DNA from: Novipirellula galeiformis
GTDB taxonomy: Bacteria > Planctomycetota > Planctomycetia > Pirellulales > Pirellulaceae
DNA: 64,000 bases
Direction: 5' to 3'
Assembly: GCF_007860095.1 (NCBI RefSeq)
Contig: NZ_SJPT01000001.1
Coordinates: 124,544 to 188,543, forward strand
The position numbers and the translations under genes are program-made. Under the pieces are notes generated by a model that saw only the letters and a list, made by a program, of their open reading frames with translations, did no database searches and was not told the origin of the DNA. This document shows, one piece after another, positions 44,144 to 53,432 of this stretch (its first letter is position 1; the number at the start of each line of letters is the position of its first letter).

Positions 44144-45538
44144 ATGGGTCCTCCTACCACCCCCTCCCTTCTAACCCCCAAACGGAACATCACCTTGGTA
44201 ACCTCACCGAATCGTCGTTCGTTTATTAAATCTGCATCCATTGCTGGTGCCGCGATTTCGCTTCCCGCACTGCAATATTCACGCGTCTATGGAGCCAACA
44301 GCCGACTGGGAATCGCCAGTGTCGGAACCGGTGGCAAAGGCTGGAGCGATTTGGTCGGAGTGGCGGCCAGCCCCGAAGTCCAAGTGATTGCCGTGTGCGA
44401 TATTGACAGTTCGGCGGGACATCTGGGCCGCGCTGCAGAAAGGTACTCCGACGCACGCCAATACGACGACTGGCGAAAAGTGCTTGATAAGTCAAACGAG
44501 ATCCAAGGCGTGATGGTCTCCACACCCGACTTCATGCATGCCCCAATTTCGTTGGCGGCGATGCAATTGGGCAAACATGTGTTTTGCCAAAAACCGCTTA
44601 CGCACACGGTTTTCGAAGCGCGTCAAATGAAGGCTGCGGCCAACAAATATGACGTGGTGACCCAGATGTGCAATCAAATCCAATCGCATTCCGCCTATCG
44701 CACGGCGGTACACATGGTGCACACCGGGATGATTGGCAAAGTCAAAGAAGTTCATTCATGGCAATCCGGAACCCCGGCGTGGCCACGGCACATTCCGACC
44801 CCTAAGGGGAACGACCCCGTGCCAGCGAATGTAAACTGGGACTTGTGGCAAGGCGTTGCTGCGGAACGCGCCTATAAAGCGGGCATGTACCATCCGTTCA
44901 ACTGGCGCGGTTGGCAAGCCTATGGCACCGGGCAACTTGGGGACTTTGGTTGCCATATTTTGGACCCCGTTTTCAAATCGCTCAAACTTGGATCGCCGAA
45001 CAAACTAACCGCCACAGCGCCAAAGTTGTTCCCTGAGTCTTGGACCGATCAAGCCACCGTGCGCTACGAATTTCCCGGGACCGAGTATACCGTTGGCCCG
45101 ACCCTGCGAGTCACTTGGTACGATGGCGCGGGTGTCCGTCCGCCGCGTGAGAATTTGACCGGCATTCCCGCCGACGAAAAACTGCCCGGCGCCGGTTCCG
45201 TTCTCATCGGCGAGAAAGGATCGCTCGTGATTCCGCACGTCGCGATGCCCAAACTATACCCGGAAGCAAACTTCCCAGCTGATAAGTTGCCTGTGATTGA
45301 AGGTGTCAACCACTACACGCAATGGGCTGACGCTTGTCGCGGTGTCGGTGAAACGACATCGCACTTCGACTACGCGGGACCGCTCACTGAGACCGTTTTG
45401 CTGGGTACGATCGGCATTCGTTTCCCCGGTCAAAACCTCGATTGGGACGCCGAGTCGCTGAAGATCACCAACAACGCGAAGGCCCAAGAGTTCATCACCA
45501 AGCCGTACCGTCAAGGCTGGGAACCTGCTTGGGTGTAG
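44144..45538 (+). CDS. Gfo/Idh/MocA family oxidoreductase, twin-arginine exported
   Basis: Second such gene in the window. Tat motif near the N-terminus (SPNRRSFIKSASIAGAAI). The Rossmann segment is RLGIASVGTGGKGWSDLVG, the EKP-equivalent motif is here VFCQKPLTHTVFEAR, with Gln-Lys-Pro rather than Glu-Lys-Pro, and the active-site region is GTGQLGDFGCHILDP. I start at ATG 44144; the longest frame begins three codons earlier with TTG. Length 464 is typical of the exported planctomycete form. It is monocistronic with a strong terminator. Substrate unknown, likely a sugar derivative. Confidence 0.9.
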   Translation: MGPPTTPSLLTPKRNITLVTSPNRRSFIKSASIAGAAISLPALQYSRVYGANSRLGIASVGTGGKGWSDLVGVAASPEVQVIAVCDIDSSAGHLGRAAERYSDARQYDDWRKVLDKSNEIQGVMVSTPDFMHAPISLAAMQLGKHVFCQKPLTHTVFEARQMKAAANKYDVVTQMCNQIQSHSAYRTAVHMVHTGMIGKVKEVHSWQSGTPAWPRHIPTPKGNDPVPANVNWDLWQGVAAERAYKAGMYHPFNWRGWQAYGTGQLGDFGCHILDPVFKSLKLGSPNKLTATAPKLFPESWTDQATVRYEFPGTEYTVGPTLRVTWYDGAGVRPPRENLTGIPADEKLPGAGSVLIGEKGSLVIPHVAMPKLYPEANFPADKLPVIEGVNHYTQWADACRGVGETTSHFDYAGPLTETVLLGTIGIRFPGQNLDWDAESLKITNNAKAQEFITKPYRQGWEPAWV

Positions 45539-45592
45539 CCGAACGCGTCGCCCAGACACGCTTGAAGCGTTAACTCGCTTGGGAAGCGATCC

Positions 45593-45630
45593 GCCGATTT
45601 GTGGCATTTGAAACCGCAAATCGGCGTTTT
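45593..45630 (+). terminator. Intrinsic terminator of the second Gfo/Idh/MocA gene
   Basis: A 12-bp stem GCCGATTTGTGG / CCGCAAATCGGC (one G-T pair), loop of about nine bases, then GTTTT. It starts 55 bp after the stop and 45 bp before the convergent protease gene ends. Confidence 0.85.
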
Positions 45631-45674
45631 AACCTCGTTTCAACGAAGTCAGCCTGCGAGCTGCCGCGATCCTT

Positions 45675-46790
45675 TTACGGCCGGTAGATATTGTCGACAT
45701 GCTGTCGTGATTTGCCTTTGCGAATTGCCGATTGGATCATCATCCACTCGCCGATATTTTCCAGCGTGATGATCCCCGTCAAACGCTCGTCTCGCACCAC
45801 TGGCATTGTCGAGCACTCCGCTTGCTGCATCCGCAGAAACGTGTCTTGCAACATGTCGCGTTCATCGACCGTGCCACATCCCTCGCGCATGATCGATGTC
45901 ACGAGTGTGTCCTGACGCCCTTCGGCCAACGCCGCGACGAGATCGCTCCGTGTCAATATTCCAAGGAATTTGCCCTGGTTCACCACGGGAAAGTCTTGCT
46001 GTTGGCCTTCGAGCAACTCTTGGACAACGTCTTCTAAGCGAGTGTCGTACGCAACGGTCCGAAATTGAGTCACCATCGCCTCACGGACCGGCACGCCCGC
46101 TAGCAACGAACGCATCTGGGCCATTTGAGCTTCCTGCTGGGCGCCGATGTAGACGAACAGGGCGATGAAGAGCAGAAAAGGATTGAAAAATAATCCAAGG
46201 ATGCCAAAGCCAATCGCCATGATTTGGCCAACGCTCGCAGCCGCTTGCGTCGCTCGCACATAATCCATTCGCTGTGCCAGTAGCGCACGCAGCACGCGAC
46301 CGCCATCCATCGGGAATGCCGGCAGCAGATTGAAAACCACCAAGACGATATTCACGTACAACAGCTTCTCTAAAAATCCGCTGCCTAGCCGTGGCACATC
46401 ACTGAGCGAACTGACGCCCGAACCAAGGTACACGGGAATCATTAACAAGGCCGCGATCACCACATTGACAGCGGGCCCGGCCAATGCGACCAACAATTCC
46501 TGTTTGGGATCCTCGGGCATGCGCTCTAGCCGAGCGACGCCGCCAATCGGCAACAAGGTGATATCGCGCGTACGAATCCCGTAATGACGCGCCGTCAACG
46601 CGTGACCAAATTCATGCAGCACCACACAACCAAAAATGGCGAGTACAAACCCAATCCCCGTGATCGCCACCACCAAGCTATTGCCTTGCAAAACATGAAT
46701 GCCGATCAACCAAGCGATCAGAATAGCGAACGTCCAGTGGATAAAAACATCGATCCCAGCAATCCGCGCAAGCTTGAATGACCCATTCAT
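45675..46790 (-). CDS. Site-2-type zinc metalloprotease with CBS pair (M50)
   Basis: Intramembrane protease. The HEFGH zinc motif is H59-E60-x-x-H63 in VVLHEFGHALTAR, and the third ligand is D162 in NLLPAFPMDGGRVLRAL. Several membrane segments surround it. The C-terminal 150 residues hold two CBS motifs (near MVTQFRTVAYDTRLEDVVQ and MREGCGTVDERDMLQD), which in this protease family may sense nucleotides. 371 residues matches the CBS-containing S2P type (Rip-like). Substrates in other bacteria are anti-sigma factors or membrane-bound regulators; none is linked to it here. It is alone on the minus strand with a strong start ATG. Confidence 0.9.
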   Translation of the reverse strand: MNGSFKLARIAGIDVFIHWTFAILIAWLIGIHVLQGNSLVVAITGIGFVLAIFGCVVLHEFGHALTARHYGIRTRDITLLPIGGVARLERMPEDPKQELLVALAGPAVNVVIAALLMIPVYLGSGVSSLSDVPRLGSGFLEKLLYVNIVLVVFNLLPAFPMDGGRVLRALLAQRMDYVRATQAAASVGQIMAIGFGILGLFFNPFLLFIALFVYIGAQQEAQMAQMRSLLAGVPVREAMVTQFRTVAYDTRLEDVVQELLEGQQQDFPVVNQGKFLGILTRSDLVAALAEGRQDTLVTSIMREGCGTVDERDMLQDTFLRMQQAECSTMPVVRDERLTGIITLENIGEWMMIQSAIRKGKSRQHVDNIYRP

Positions 46791-47475
46791 TTTCCAACTT
46801 TTCAGTGACGGGTGAGAGGGAGAAACGGCGTTTCGTGCCGCCTCCTAAATTCACTTGCAATTGGAGTGCCATAAATCCCGTTTTGACGCAGTCCTCTACC
46901 GATCGTAGGCAAATTTCCTGATCTCAACCTAGACCGGCATATTTTTTGGAAATGGAGACTGCGATACGATCGGTTCCGCGCAAAAATTTCACTTGAGGGG
47001 CGATTTCGCACGCTGCCGCATAGCTAAACCAGAACATCCTGCACAGATTCGGGAAGCGGTCGAGCCCGCAAACAACGATCCACTGGATTGCGATTGATCG
47101 AACATGACGACGCGTGGCGAACTCAATTCGCACCAATTTTGCAATCCCAAGGCTTCCAAACCAGCGACGTGCCATACGGCATCGAGACGTTGGAACTCGC
47201 AACGCAACGTGTTTTGCCTGGGCCGGATTCTGGCTGCGACTGACCGTGATCTCGCCAAGGATGTCGATGCCAAACCATTTCGTGAAGACCGCGATTACTG
47301 CCTCGCTGTGTCGACGATTGAGGTGCCGCTGTGGCTACGGACTGCGAGAGTAAGCGGTTTGCGAGAGTAAGCGGTGCGAGACAAAGATGGCATCCGCAGC
47401 GAAGAATGCATCGCTTAGCGAGTCACTCGCGCCGCTTTGTCGTTCGGATACCCATTTTTCATTCGGACGACCGTC
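46791..47475. other. 685-bp spacer without a supported gene
   Basis: Frames across this region on both strands are rich in rare-looking Arg/Ser/Cys strings and lack family features. A 17-bp imperfect tandem duplication of GCGAGAGTAAGCGGT lies at 47344-47375. The spacer must also carry the promoter of the protease gene. Confidence 0.45.
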
Positions 47476-47778
47476 TCACTTTGGCACGTTTAGACGGTTA
47501 CTGATCTGTTCAATCGGCTGCAGATTGCGAATCAATTCCTGGGCCACTTGCTTCATGTAGAACGAGGGCACTTGTCCGCTGAGGACCAGCACGCCTTCGT
47601 GGAATCGACATTGAACCTGCCGAATCGCCGAGTAGGGACATGTGCGAAATCGCTCGGTTGCGATCCTGGTCACATCTCGGGCCGATGTGCAAGGAGCATC
47701 GTTGGGGTGAGTCGGTATCTCGTTTCGCAGGGCAGCGATATCAATCGAACGGGTAGGGGCAACGATCGTTTCGATCAC
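47476..47778 (-). CDS. BON-domain protein
   Basis: The C-terminal 60 residues form a BON domain: PYSAIRQVQCRFHEGVLVL then SGQVPSFYMKQVAQELIRN. BON domains bind phospholipid and occur in periplasmic osmotic-shock-type proteins. I start at GTG 47778 because GGAG lies 8 bases before it; a longer frame from a GTG at 47835 lacks such a signal. The resulting 100-residue protein has no clear signal peptide and its N-terminal part is variable, so cytoplasmic or peripheral location is possible. It is transcribed alone, upstream of nothing on the same strand but a 685-bp spacer. Confidence 0.82.
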   Translation of the reverse strand: MIETIVAPTRSIDIAALRNEIPTHPNDAPCTSARDVTRIATERFRTCPYSAIRQVQCRFHEGVLVLSGQVPSFYMKQVAQELIRNLQPIEQISNRLNVPK

Positions 47779-47916
47779 GTCTAGTCTCCGTATGGAAATG
47801 GATCCGTATTGAAATGGAAGCGAAACCAACGGCACTCATCACCGCAACGAAACCACATCAGCGTTTGGGGCACACGCGAGTGTCATTCGTGGGAGAGTTT
47901 TCAAGGAAAACTCGTT

Positions 47917-47944
47917 TAACGGGGCTACGATAACGGGGCTACAA
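47917..47944. repeat. 14-bp tandem duplication
   Basis: TAACGGGGCTAC(G/A)A occurs twice in a row at 47917-47930 and 47931-47944, immediately adjoining the terminator hairpin at 47941-47986. Confidence 0.8.
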
Positions 47945-47986
47945 AAAAGCCTCACCGCAAAGATTATTTTGCAATGAGGCTTGGTC
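47941..47986 (-). terminator. Intrinsic terminator of the ANTAR regulator gene
   Basis: On the minus strand: AAGCCTCA, an inner GCAAAA/TTTTGC-like pairing, TGAGGCTT, then TTTTGT. The stem is about 14 bp counting both helices. It is about 180 bp past the stop at 48166. It could also serve as a bidirectional hairpin. The rest of the spacer 47779-48165 shows no gene. Confidence 0.7.
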
Positions 47987-48165
47987 ATCACCCGTCTTTC
48001 CTGTCACTCATCAACAGGTAATTCAAATGTAGCGATGGCTTGCCGAGGGTCAAGAAGAATATTTTTGGTTGGCTACGACGGGCTCGATCCAAGCGACCGC
48101 AAACCGCGTAAGCGATGCGTGTATTGCTACTGGGTATTTCTATTCCGGCTTTCTGTTTCGTGTTC

Positions 48166-48756
48166 CTACTCTGCGGTAAAAGTTTCTTCGGCCGCGATGA
48201 TGCTCCGCGCTGCGTCGGCCAATTTCTGATTCTTGTTTTGAGAGATCTTTTGCAAGCGTTTAAAAGCGTCCGGTTCGCTCAGCCCCACACGGTACATCAA
48301 GATTCCTTTGGCGCGTTCAATCAGTTTGCGGTCGGTGAGCGACTTGGCCAAATTGTCGGCTTGCTGTTCAAGCATGCGAAACTCGTGAAACCGCCGGCTT
48401 GCCAAGATAATCGCGGTGGCCAAATCGGGTTGCTTGATCGGTTTAGCCAAATAGGCGAGCACGTGGTTCTGTAATGCCCGGTCAATGTCTGCGGCGTCAT
48501 GGCGAGCCGAAACGAGAATGATCGGCATCGGCACCTCCTCGCGAAGCATCTCCGCCGCCGCCAAACCATCGATCCCAGGCATTGGAATGTCAGTAATCAG
48601 CAAATCGGGCTTCTTCGATCGACACTGCTCCACCAGTTCATTTCCGTTGCAGGCCAACACCACTAAGTCGTGGCCAAGTTGGCGAAGCGTCCCCTCGTAC
48701 CAATGACGCATCAAGGGTTCAGCATCAGCCACAGCGATTCTCAACGGGCGAGGCAT
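48166..48756 (-). CDS. ANTAR-domain response regulator
   Basis: A receiver domain (residues 1-120; phospho-acceptor D56 in LLITDIPMPGIDG, conserved Lys in LAKPI near 105) is joined to an ANTAR RNA-binding domain (LTDRKLIERAKGILMYRVG and then EPDAFKRLQKIS). ANTAR proteins bind paired hexaloop hairpins in leader RNAs and prevent transcription termination, classically in nitrogen assimilation (NasT, AmiR). ATG at 48756 has GAGGAG eight bases upstream; a TTG one codon earlier is the other option. There is no adjacent histidine kinase or nitrate gene, so it is an orphan. Targets cannot be named. Confidence 0.92.
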   Translation of the reverse strand: MPRPLRIAVADAEPLMRHWYEGTLRQLGHDLVVLACNGNELVEQCRSKKPDLLITDIPMPGIDGLAAAEMLREEVPMPIILVSARHDAADIDRALQNHVLAYLAKPIKQPDLATAIILASRRFHEFRMLEQQADNLAKSLTDRKLIERAKGILMYRVGLSEPDAFKRLQKISQNKNQKLADAARSIIAAEETFTAE

Positions 48757-49061
48757 CAATGTCTCCTCGATAGCAACACGATCGATTCCGTGCCCCGTGA
48801 TGGTCTCAGTTCATCGCATTCAACGGCGGGAATACATGACAGCAAATTGTGCAATTGCCATACCCAAACCAACTTCGCTTGTTTTCAATGCAGCCAAACT
48901 GCGGCGACAAAAAGCCCTCCCGGGGTTTGGGAATCCTCGCACGCAGCTAGCATTGCGATTGGCCGCTGCCGCCGAGACACGACCACGGAAGATTAGCGCC
49001 GCTGGGACCGAAACGCTAACCCAATGGACGCCGTCGACTCCGGCGGCCTACACACACACCT

Positions 49062-49124
49062 AGCTCAGGGACTCAACAGCTCAGGGACTCAACAGCTCAG
49101 GGACTCAACAGCCCAGAACTCAAC
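49062..49124. repeat. 16-bp tandem repeat, three exact copies plus one degenerate
   Basis: AGCTCAGGGACTCAAC at 49062, 49078 and 49094, followed by AGCCCAGAACTCAAC at 49110. It lies in the 550-bp spacer 48757-49306, which has no supported gene and also contains the regulator's promoter. Confidence 0.92.
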
Positions 49125-49306
49125 GGTCTGAGACTCCAAAGGTACGAGCGAAAGCATTCCACAGCGTCGCGATTAAACCTTGCCCGCGACCTTCAACCTT
49201 TTCTCGGCTGTCGCTAGGACACCAACCAAAGCGATCGTCACTGATCACCACCCACTTGGCACCGCCCACAAGGCGTTTTGAATGAGAAATCGACTCCGAA
49301 AACTCA

Positions 49307-51283
49307 TCATGGGCTCGGCCGCAATAAAGAGCTTGGATCGGTTGCGATCCACGGTGGGATTCCCTGCAGCTCCACAAAATAATCTTCCATTGTCCCGCTT
49401 GCGGGTTTTGAAATTCGCAGCGTCCAGATCTCACCTTCGCCGGAAGCGGGAGCGCCAACATATTGTTCAGGAACGGTGATGGCCGAGTTCTCCCACACCT
49501 TCGTCCCCTTTGGATTCAAAATCGCAGCACCGACCGATTCCGTCCCTTCCCCAAACACTTTAACGCCAAACGCTTTGGTGCCCGCCGGAACGTAGAAGTA
49601 CAAATCCCCACGCGAATGAATAAACCACATCCGCCCCTTTTCACCGCCGAACAACGCGGGAACATTCGAGGACAATAGTTGGAACTTGTTCAGTCCACAC
49701 TGGATTGGAATTCGATACAGTCCCGTTTCCGGCGCGACAAAACTCAGCGACGCTTCGGATTGGAATGGAACCTCCCCCACGCTCAGCGTTTCGCCTCCGG
49801 GCGCAGTAGCCTTAACGACGATCGGCTGCCCTTTGTTGCTTCCCACCTGCAGATGGCTCAACGTCAACTTCACATCGCTGCCGCGTTGAGCGTACAACAC
49901 GAGCGTCCCCCATCGACGTTGGTTCCATGGTTGATGCGCAAACGTCGAGACGTTCCCCCTGGTTTCTAACGGAATAAATTCGGTCTTCGCGGTTTCATAT
50001 TTAGGGAACCGCTTGAACCGATTGCCAGGGTGCAACTTGTCTAGCCAATCGGGCGTGATCTCTAAGGACGATTCCTTCTCGCCGCTGCGGACTCGAAACC
50101 GTCCACTAACGTCGACGAGCTTCAGGTCGCCCGCAGCATCTTGGTACTTGATCACGGGACGTTGCTGCGGATCCTCGATCACGCAGTCCTCAAAATGCAC
50201 CCCACCGAAGTCGCCTTGGTCGCCGACACCGGATTGCAGCAAGATGGTTGGGACATTTGGCTCTCCTTCGTCCGGCTTGAGTCGGCAACGAACAAAACAT
50301 ACTTTTGCTCCCGTCGTTGGCTTGCGACTCAACCTGACCGCCGGGCCATTCCCGCCCGAGAAATCACAATCGATGAACTCAACCGTGCCTGCCACCGGCC
50401 CTTGCCCTCGTCCCTCTCCATTAACGAAGGAAAGCGAGGTTCGGTTGGAACCACGAGCCACACAATTCTCAAGACGAATCGAAATCGGCTCCGATTTCGC
50501 TGACAAGTTGGGAAGATAAAAGAGGTATCCGCTTCCTTGATTGTTCTCGGAGACGCAGTTTCGCAGCACACAATTCACAAGTTTTTCGCGGGCATGATTT
50601 GGCTCGAAATCAATGCCTGCCATCGGAGCCGTGCCCGAGGTGTTTCGCGTGATCGTGTTTTCGATCAACAGATTCTCTGCCGTAATGATGCTGATTCCTT
50701 GACGGTGGTGATCTTCGAGGAGCACGTCCAAAATATGGATATTCTTGTTCGTGACGCCAGCGGATCCGGCACCCAAATAGATACCGTCGCCGCCACTTTC
50801 CGCCATGGTTAATCCCGACACCTTTACATTGGAACAGCCCTTGATCTGCAGCGTGTTCCGCCATTCCGCCTTCGTATAAGGTGGTTTGGCGTAATCATCA
50901 CGATGCATTCGAAAGGTCGCTCCGTAACCGGTGATCGTCACATTACGTTTGTTGACAACGCTTAGCAACGAAGCAGTGGATCCCTTGAATTCTCCTTTTT
51001 TCGCCTGCAGCACGACACCTTTTTCGAACACCAATTCCTGGTCGCTGGCCGCCAAAAGCGGCGTCACGACCCACGGGCGTCCCATGTCTTCGATGATGAC
51101 TCGCTTCGCACCGGAGTTGATTGCGTCTTGGATACTGGAGGTGGAATCTTCGGGATCAAAGCCCCACCAAGAAACGCGTGCTTCGGTCCGTTTCCCAGAT
51201 TTCACCTCATCGATGGCCGATTGATTCAAACCACCGACCAGCATCACCGTAGTCAAAAATCCAGTAAACGCGGTCACCATCAT
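49307..51283 (-). CDS. Exported right-handed parallel beta-helix protein
   Basis: A 658-residue protein with a probable N-terminal signal (FTGFLTTVMLVGGLNQS). Residues about 40-400 have a repeating beta-helix (pectate-lyase-like) pattern: SSIQDAINSGAKRVIIED, NVTITGYGATFRMH, NVKVSGLTMAESGGDGIYLG, NLLIENTITRNTSG and ENCVARGSNRTSLS. The C-terminal 200 residues appear to be beta-sandwich domains. Polysaccharide lyases and glycoside hydrolases of this fold act on pectin-like or sulfated polymers, but no catalytic set can be assigned here. Divergent from the ceramidase-like gene at 51756. Likely secreted and polysaccharide-active, by fold inference. Confidence 0.78.
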   Translation of the reverse strand: MMVTAFTGFLTTVMLVGGLNQSAIDEVKSGKRTEARVSWWGFDPEDSTSSIQDAINSGAKRVIIEDMGRPWVVTPLLAASDQELVFEKGVVLQAKKGEFKGSTASLLSVVNKRNVTITGYGATFRMHRDDYAKPPYTKAEWRNTLQIKGCSNVKVSGLTMAESGGDGIYLGAGSAGVTNKNIHILDVLLEDHHRQGISIITAENLLIENTITRNTSGTAPMAGIDFEPNHAREKLVNCVLRNCVSENNQGSGYLFYLPNLSAKSEPISIRLENCVARGSNRTSLSFVNGEGRGQGPVAGTVEFIDCDFSGGNGPAVRLSRKPTTGAKVCFVRCRLKPDEGEPNVPTILLQSGVGDQGDFGGVHFEDCVIEDPQQRPVIKYQDAAGDLKLVDVSGRFRVRSGEKESSLEITPDWLDKLHPGNRFKRFPKYETAKTEFIPLETRGNVSTFAHQPWNQRRWGTLVLYAQRGSDVKLTLSHLQVGSNKGQPIVVKATAPGGETLSVGEVPFQSEASLSFVAPETGLYRIPIQCGLNKFQLLSSNVPALFGGEKGRMWFIHSRGDLYFYVPAGTKAFGVKVFGEGTESVGAAILNPKGTKVWENSAITVPEQYVGAPASGEGEIWTLRISKPASGTMEDYFVELQGIPPWIATDPSSLLRPSP

Positions 51284-51755
51284 CGTCGTCGCTCTCGAAA
51301 TTACGGATCAGCGCAGAGCATTTGCTCACGCATTGGAGTGGGGGGGCAGTGTGGTCCGCAATTTACATCGGGACCTTCGAAAGCCACCGATGCAGGAGAA
51401 TACCAACGCGAATCAGGCTGACATCATACATGAAGCCTTCACGACCGTGTTTGCCTTGGCCGGCCCCGTTTTTTGAGATGCGGTTCCATTTTATTGCGAC
51501 GCGGACGCCGACGCGTTAACATGGTGGCGGGATTCGTGGCCCCCGTGCTTCCTGCTAAGGGGCGTTTCCCGCCTCTCCCGATCAAGCCATCTTCAGACAC
51601 AGGCCGCACGTGCGGTCCCCCTACCAAGACGAGCCCCGCGTTGGTGATCCATCGCAATGATGGGCGCCGAACTCCCACAGCCCCAAGCATCTCGGACGAC
51701 TTCAATATCGCTCCGAGCGAATGCTGCTTTCCCTTCCCCCTGAGAACATCAAGCC
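51284..51755. other. Divergent promoter spacer
   Basis: 472 bp between the divergent beta-helix and ceramidase-like genes. The open frames are short and atypical. No operator or repeat is clear. Confidence 0.4.
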
Positions 51756-53210
51756 ATGAATTTGTCCCCACGATTTGGGTTGCGACTTGCCCTCACCATC
51801 GTTGGCTCACTGAGTCTGTTGGTTACCGGAGTCTCGGCCGCCGATGCGCCGAGCAAGGTGCTTCGCGCTGGTGCGTTTGCGATCGACATTACTCCGACGG
51901 AGTTCCCGGTCAGTTCGGCGGGCAGCATGACGCACCGGACGGCGAATCAAGCTCATGACCCGTTACATGCACGCTGCCTTGTGCTGGACAATGGCGAGAC
52001 AAAGATTGCGTTGGTGACGTGCGACAGTTGCATGATCCCACGTGAAATTTATGACGCCGCCAAGCAACAAGCGTCTAAAGCGACCGGCATCCCCACCAGC
52101 AACATGCTTTGTTCGGCAACGCATACGCACACCGCCGTGTCGGCTGCACCCACATTTCAGAGCCTGGTTCAGGAAGACTACATCGAATTCCTTGCGCAAC
52201 GCATTGCCGAGGGGATCATCCAAGCTCACTCACAACTCGAACCCGCACGCATCGGTTGGGCGGTCGGCAACAATCCTCGCCAGGTTCACAACCGCCGCTG
52301 GTATTTGCGTCCCGGAACGGAGATCGTCGATCCGTTTGGTCGTGGCACGGACAAAGTTCGCATGAACCCACCGCGTAACAAAAAAGTTTTGTTGCAGCCC
52401 GCCGGACCGGTTGATCCCCAGGTTCCCGTGTTGGCGGTTAAAGCCCTTGACGGTCGGCCGATCGCGGTGTGGGCGAACTATTCGTTGCATTACGTCGGTG
52501 GAGTGCCAGGAGATTCACTATCAGCAGATTATTTTGGTGAGTTCGCGAGACAATTCGCTGGACTGATCGATGCCAAGGACGCGAGTCCTGCTTTCGTCGC
52601 TGCGATGACCAACGGCACGAGTGGTGACATCAACAACATCAACTTTTACGAAGGTAGCGATCGCCAGCAACCATTTGAACAAATTCGTTTGGTGGCGGCC
52701 GACGTCGCGGAATCCGCACGCGTGGCGTATCAACGCACGGTATTCGAAGATTGGATCCCGCTGCGGATGCAAGAAACCGAAATCGAGCTTGGCGTCCGCC
52801 GTCCCGATGAGAAAGAGTTGGCTCGCGCGAAAGAACTGCTCGAGGCGGCTGGCCCCGGTCCTTATCGCAAGATGGACTTGATTTATGCCAACGAAACGTT
52901 GGATATGGCAAAGTATCCCGCTACGGTCAAAGTCAAGTTGCAAGCGATTCGGATTGGTGACCTCGGAATCGTGAGCAGTCCATGTGAAACGTTTGTCGAG
53001 ACCGGATTGGCGATCAAGAAGCACAGCCCGCTGAAGCCCACCTTCACGATCGAACTCGCCAATGGCTACAACGGCTACCTGCCGACACCTGAGCAACACG
53101 CCTTGGGGGGCTATGAGACTTATCGTGCCAAATCGAGCTACCTCGCTATCGATGCCGAACCTCAGATTCGGAAAACGTTGCTGGAATTGTTAGCGGAGGT
53201 CGCTAAATAA
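51756..53210 (+). CDS. Exported neutral/alkaline ceramidase-like hydrolase (N-terminal domain type)
   Basis: Second member of the family in this window, related in layout to the one at 32565. Signal peptide at 1-28 (LRLALTIVGSLSLLVTGVSA). Features: a FAIDITPTEFPVS opening, CSATHTHTAVSAAPTF with the metal-binding His pair, LHYVGGVPG and FVAAMTNGTSGDINNINF. There is no C-terminal ceramidase domain; 484 residues. Head of a run of plus-strand genes with a Gfo/Idh/MocA oxidoreductase (about 220 bp after), DUF6807, beta-helix and GDPD genes. Substrate unknown; amide or ester bond hydrolysis in a glycolipid or similar is inferred. Confidence 0.8.
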   Translation: MNLSPRFGLRLALTIVGSLSLLVTGVSAADAPSKVLRAGAFAIDITPTEFPVSSAGSMTHRTANQAHDPLHARCLVLDNGETKIALVTCDSCMIPREIYDAAKQQASKATGIPTSNMLCSATHTHTAVSAAPTFQSLVQEDYIEFLAQRIAEGIIQAHSQLEPARIGWAVGNNPRQVHNRRWYLRPGTEIVDPFGRGTDKVRMNPPRNKKVLLQPAGPVDPQVPVLAVKALDGRPIAVWANYSLHYVGGVPGDSLSADYFGEFARQFAGLIDAKDASPAFVAAMTNGTSGDINNINFYEGSDRQQPFEQIRLVAADVAESARVAYQRTVFEDWIPLRMQETEIELGVRRPDEKELARAKELLEAAGPGPYRKMDLIYANETLDMAKYPATVKVKLQAIRIGDLGIVSSPCETFVETGLAIKKHSPLKPTFTIELANGYNGYLPTPEQHALGGYETYRAKSSYLAIDAEPQIRKTLLELLAEVAK

Positions 53211-53432
53211 TCGCAGCTTCGCTCGCGATGGATCCTGTCGAGACGCGTCTGCGATGACGTGGGGATTTGCTCACCCGTCGTCGCACACGCGTTGGGTTTG
53301 GACAGTTGAAATCATGCGAATCAATTTTGGCGTCCCGCTCGCAACGAATGCGCGACGACCGCCCCCCACCGCCACGCTACACGTTTGCGTGGCCCACTCA
53401 CTCCGCTCCTCCACAGATTAAGGCATTACGTT

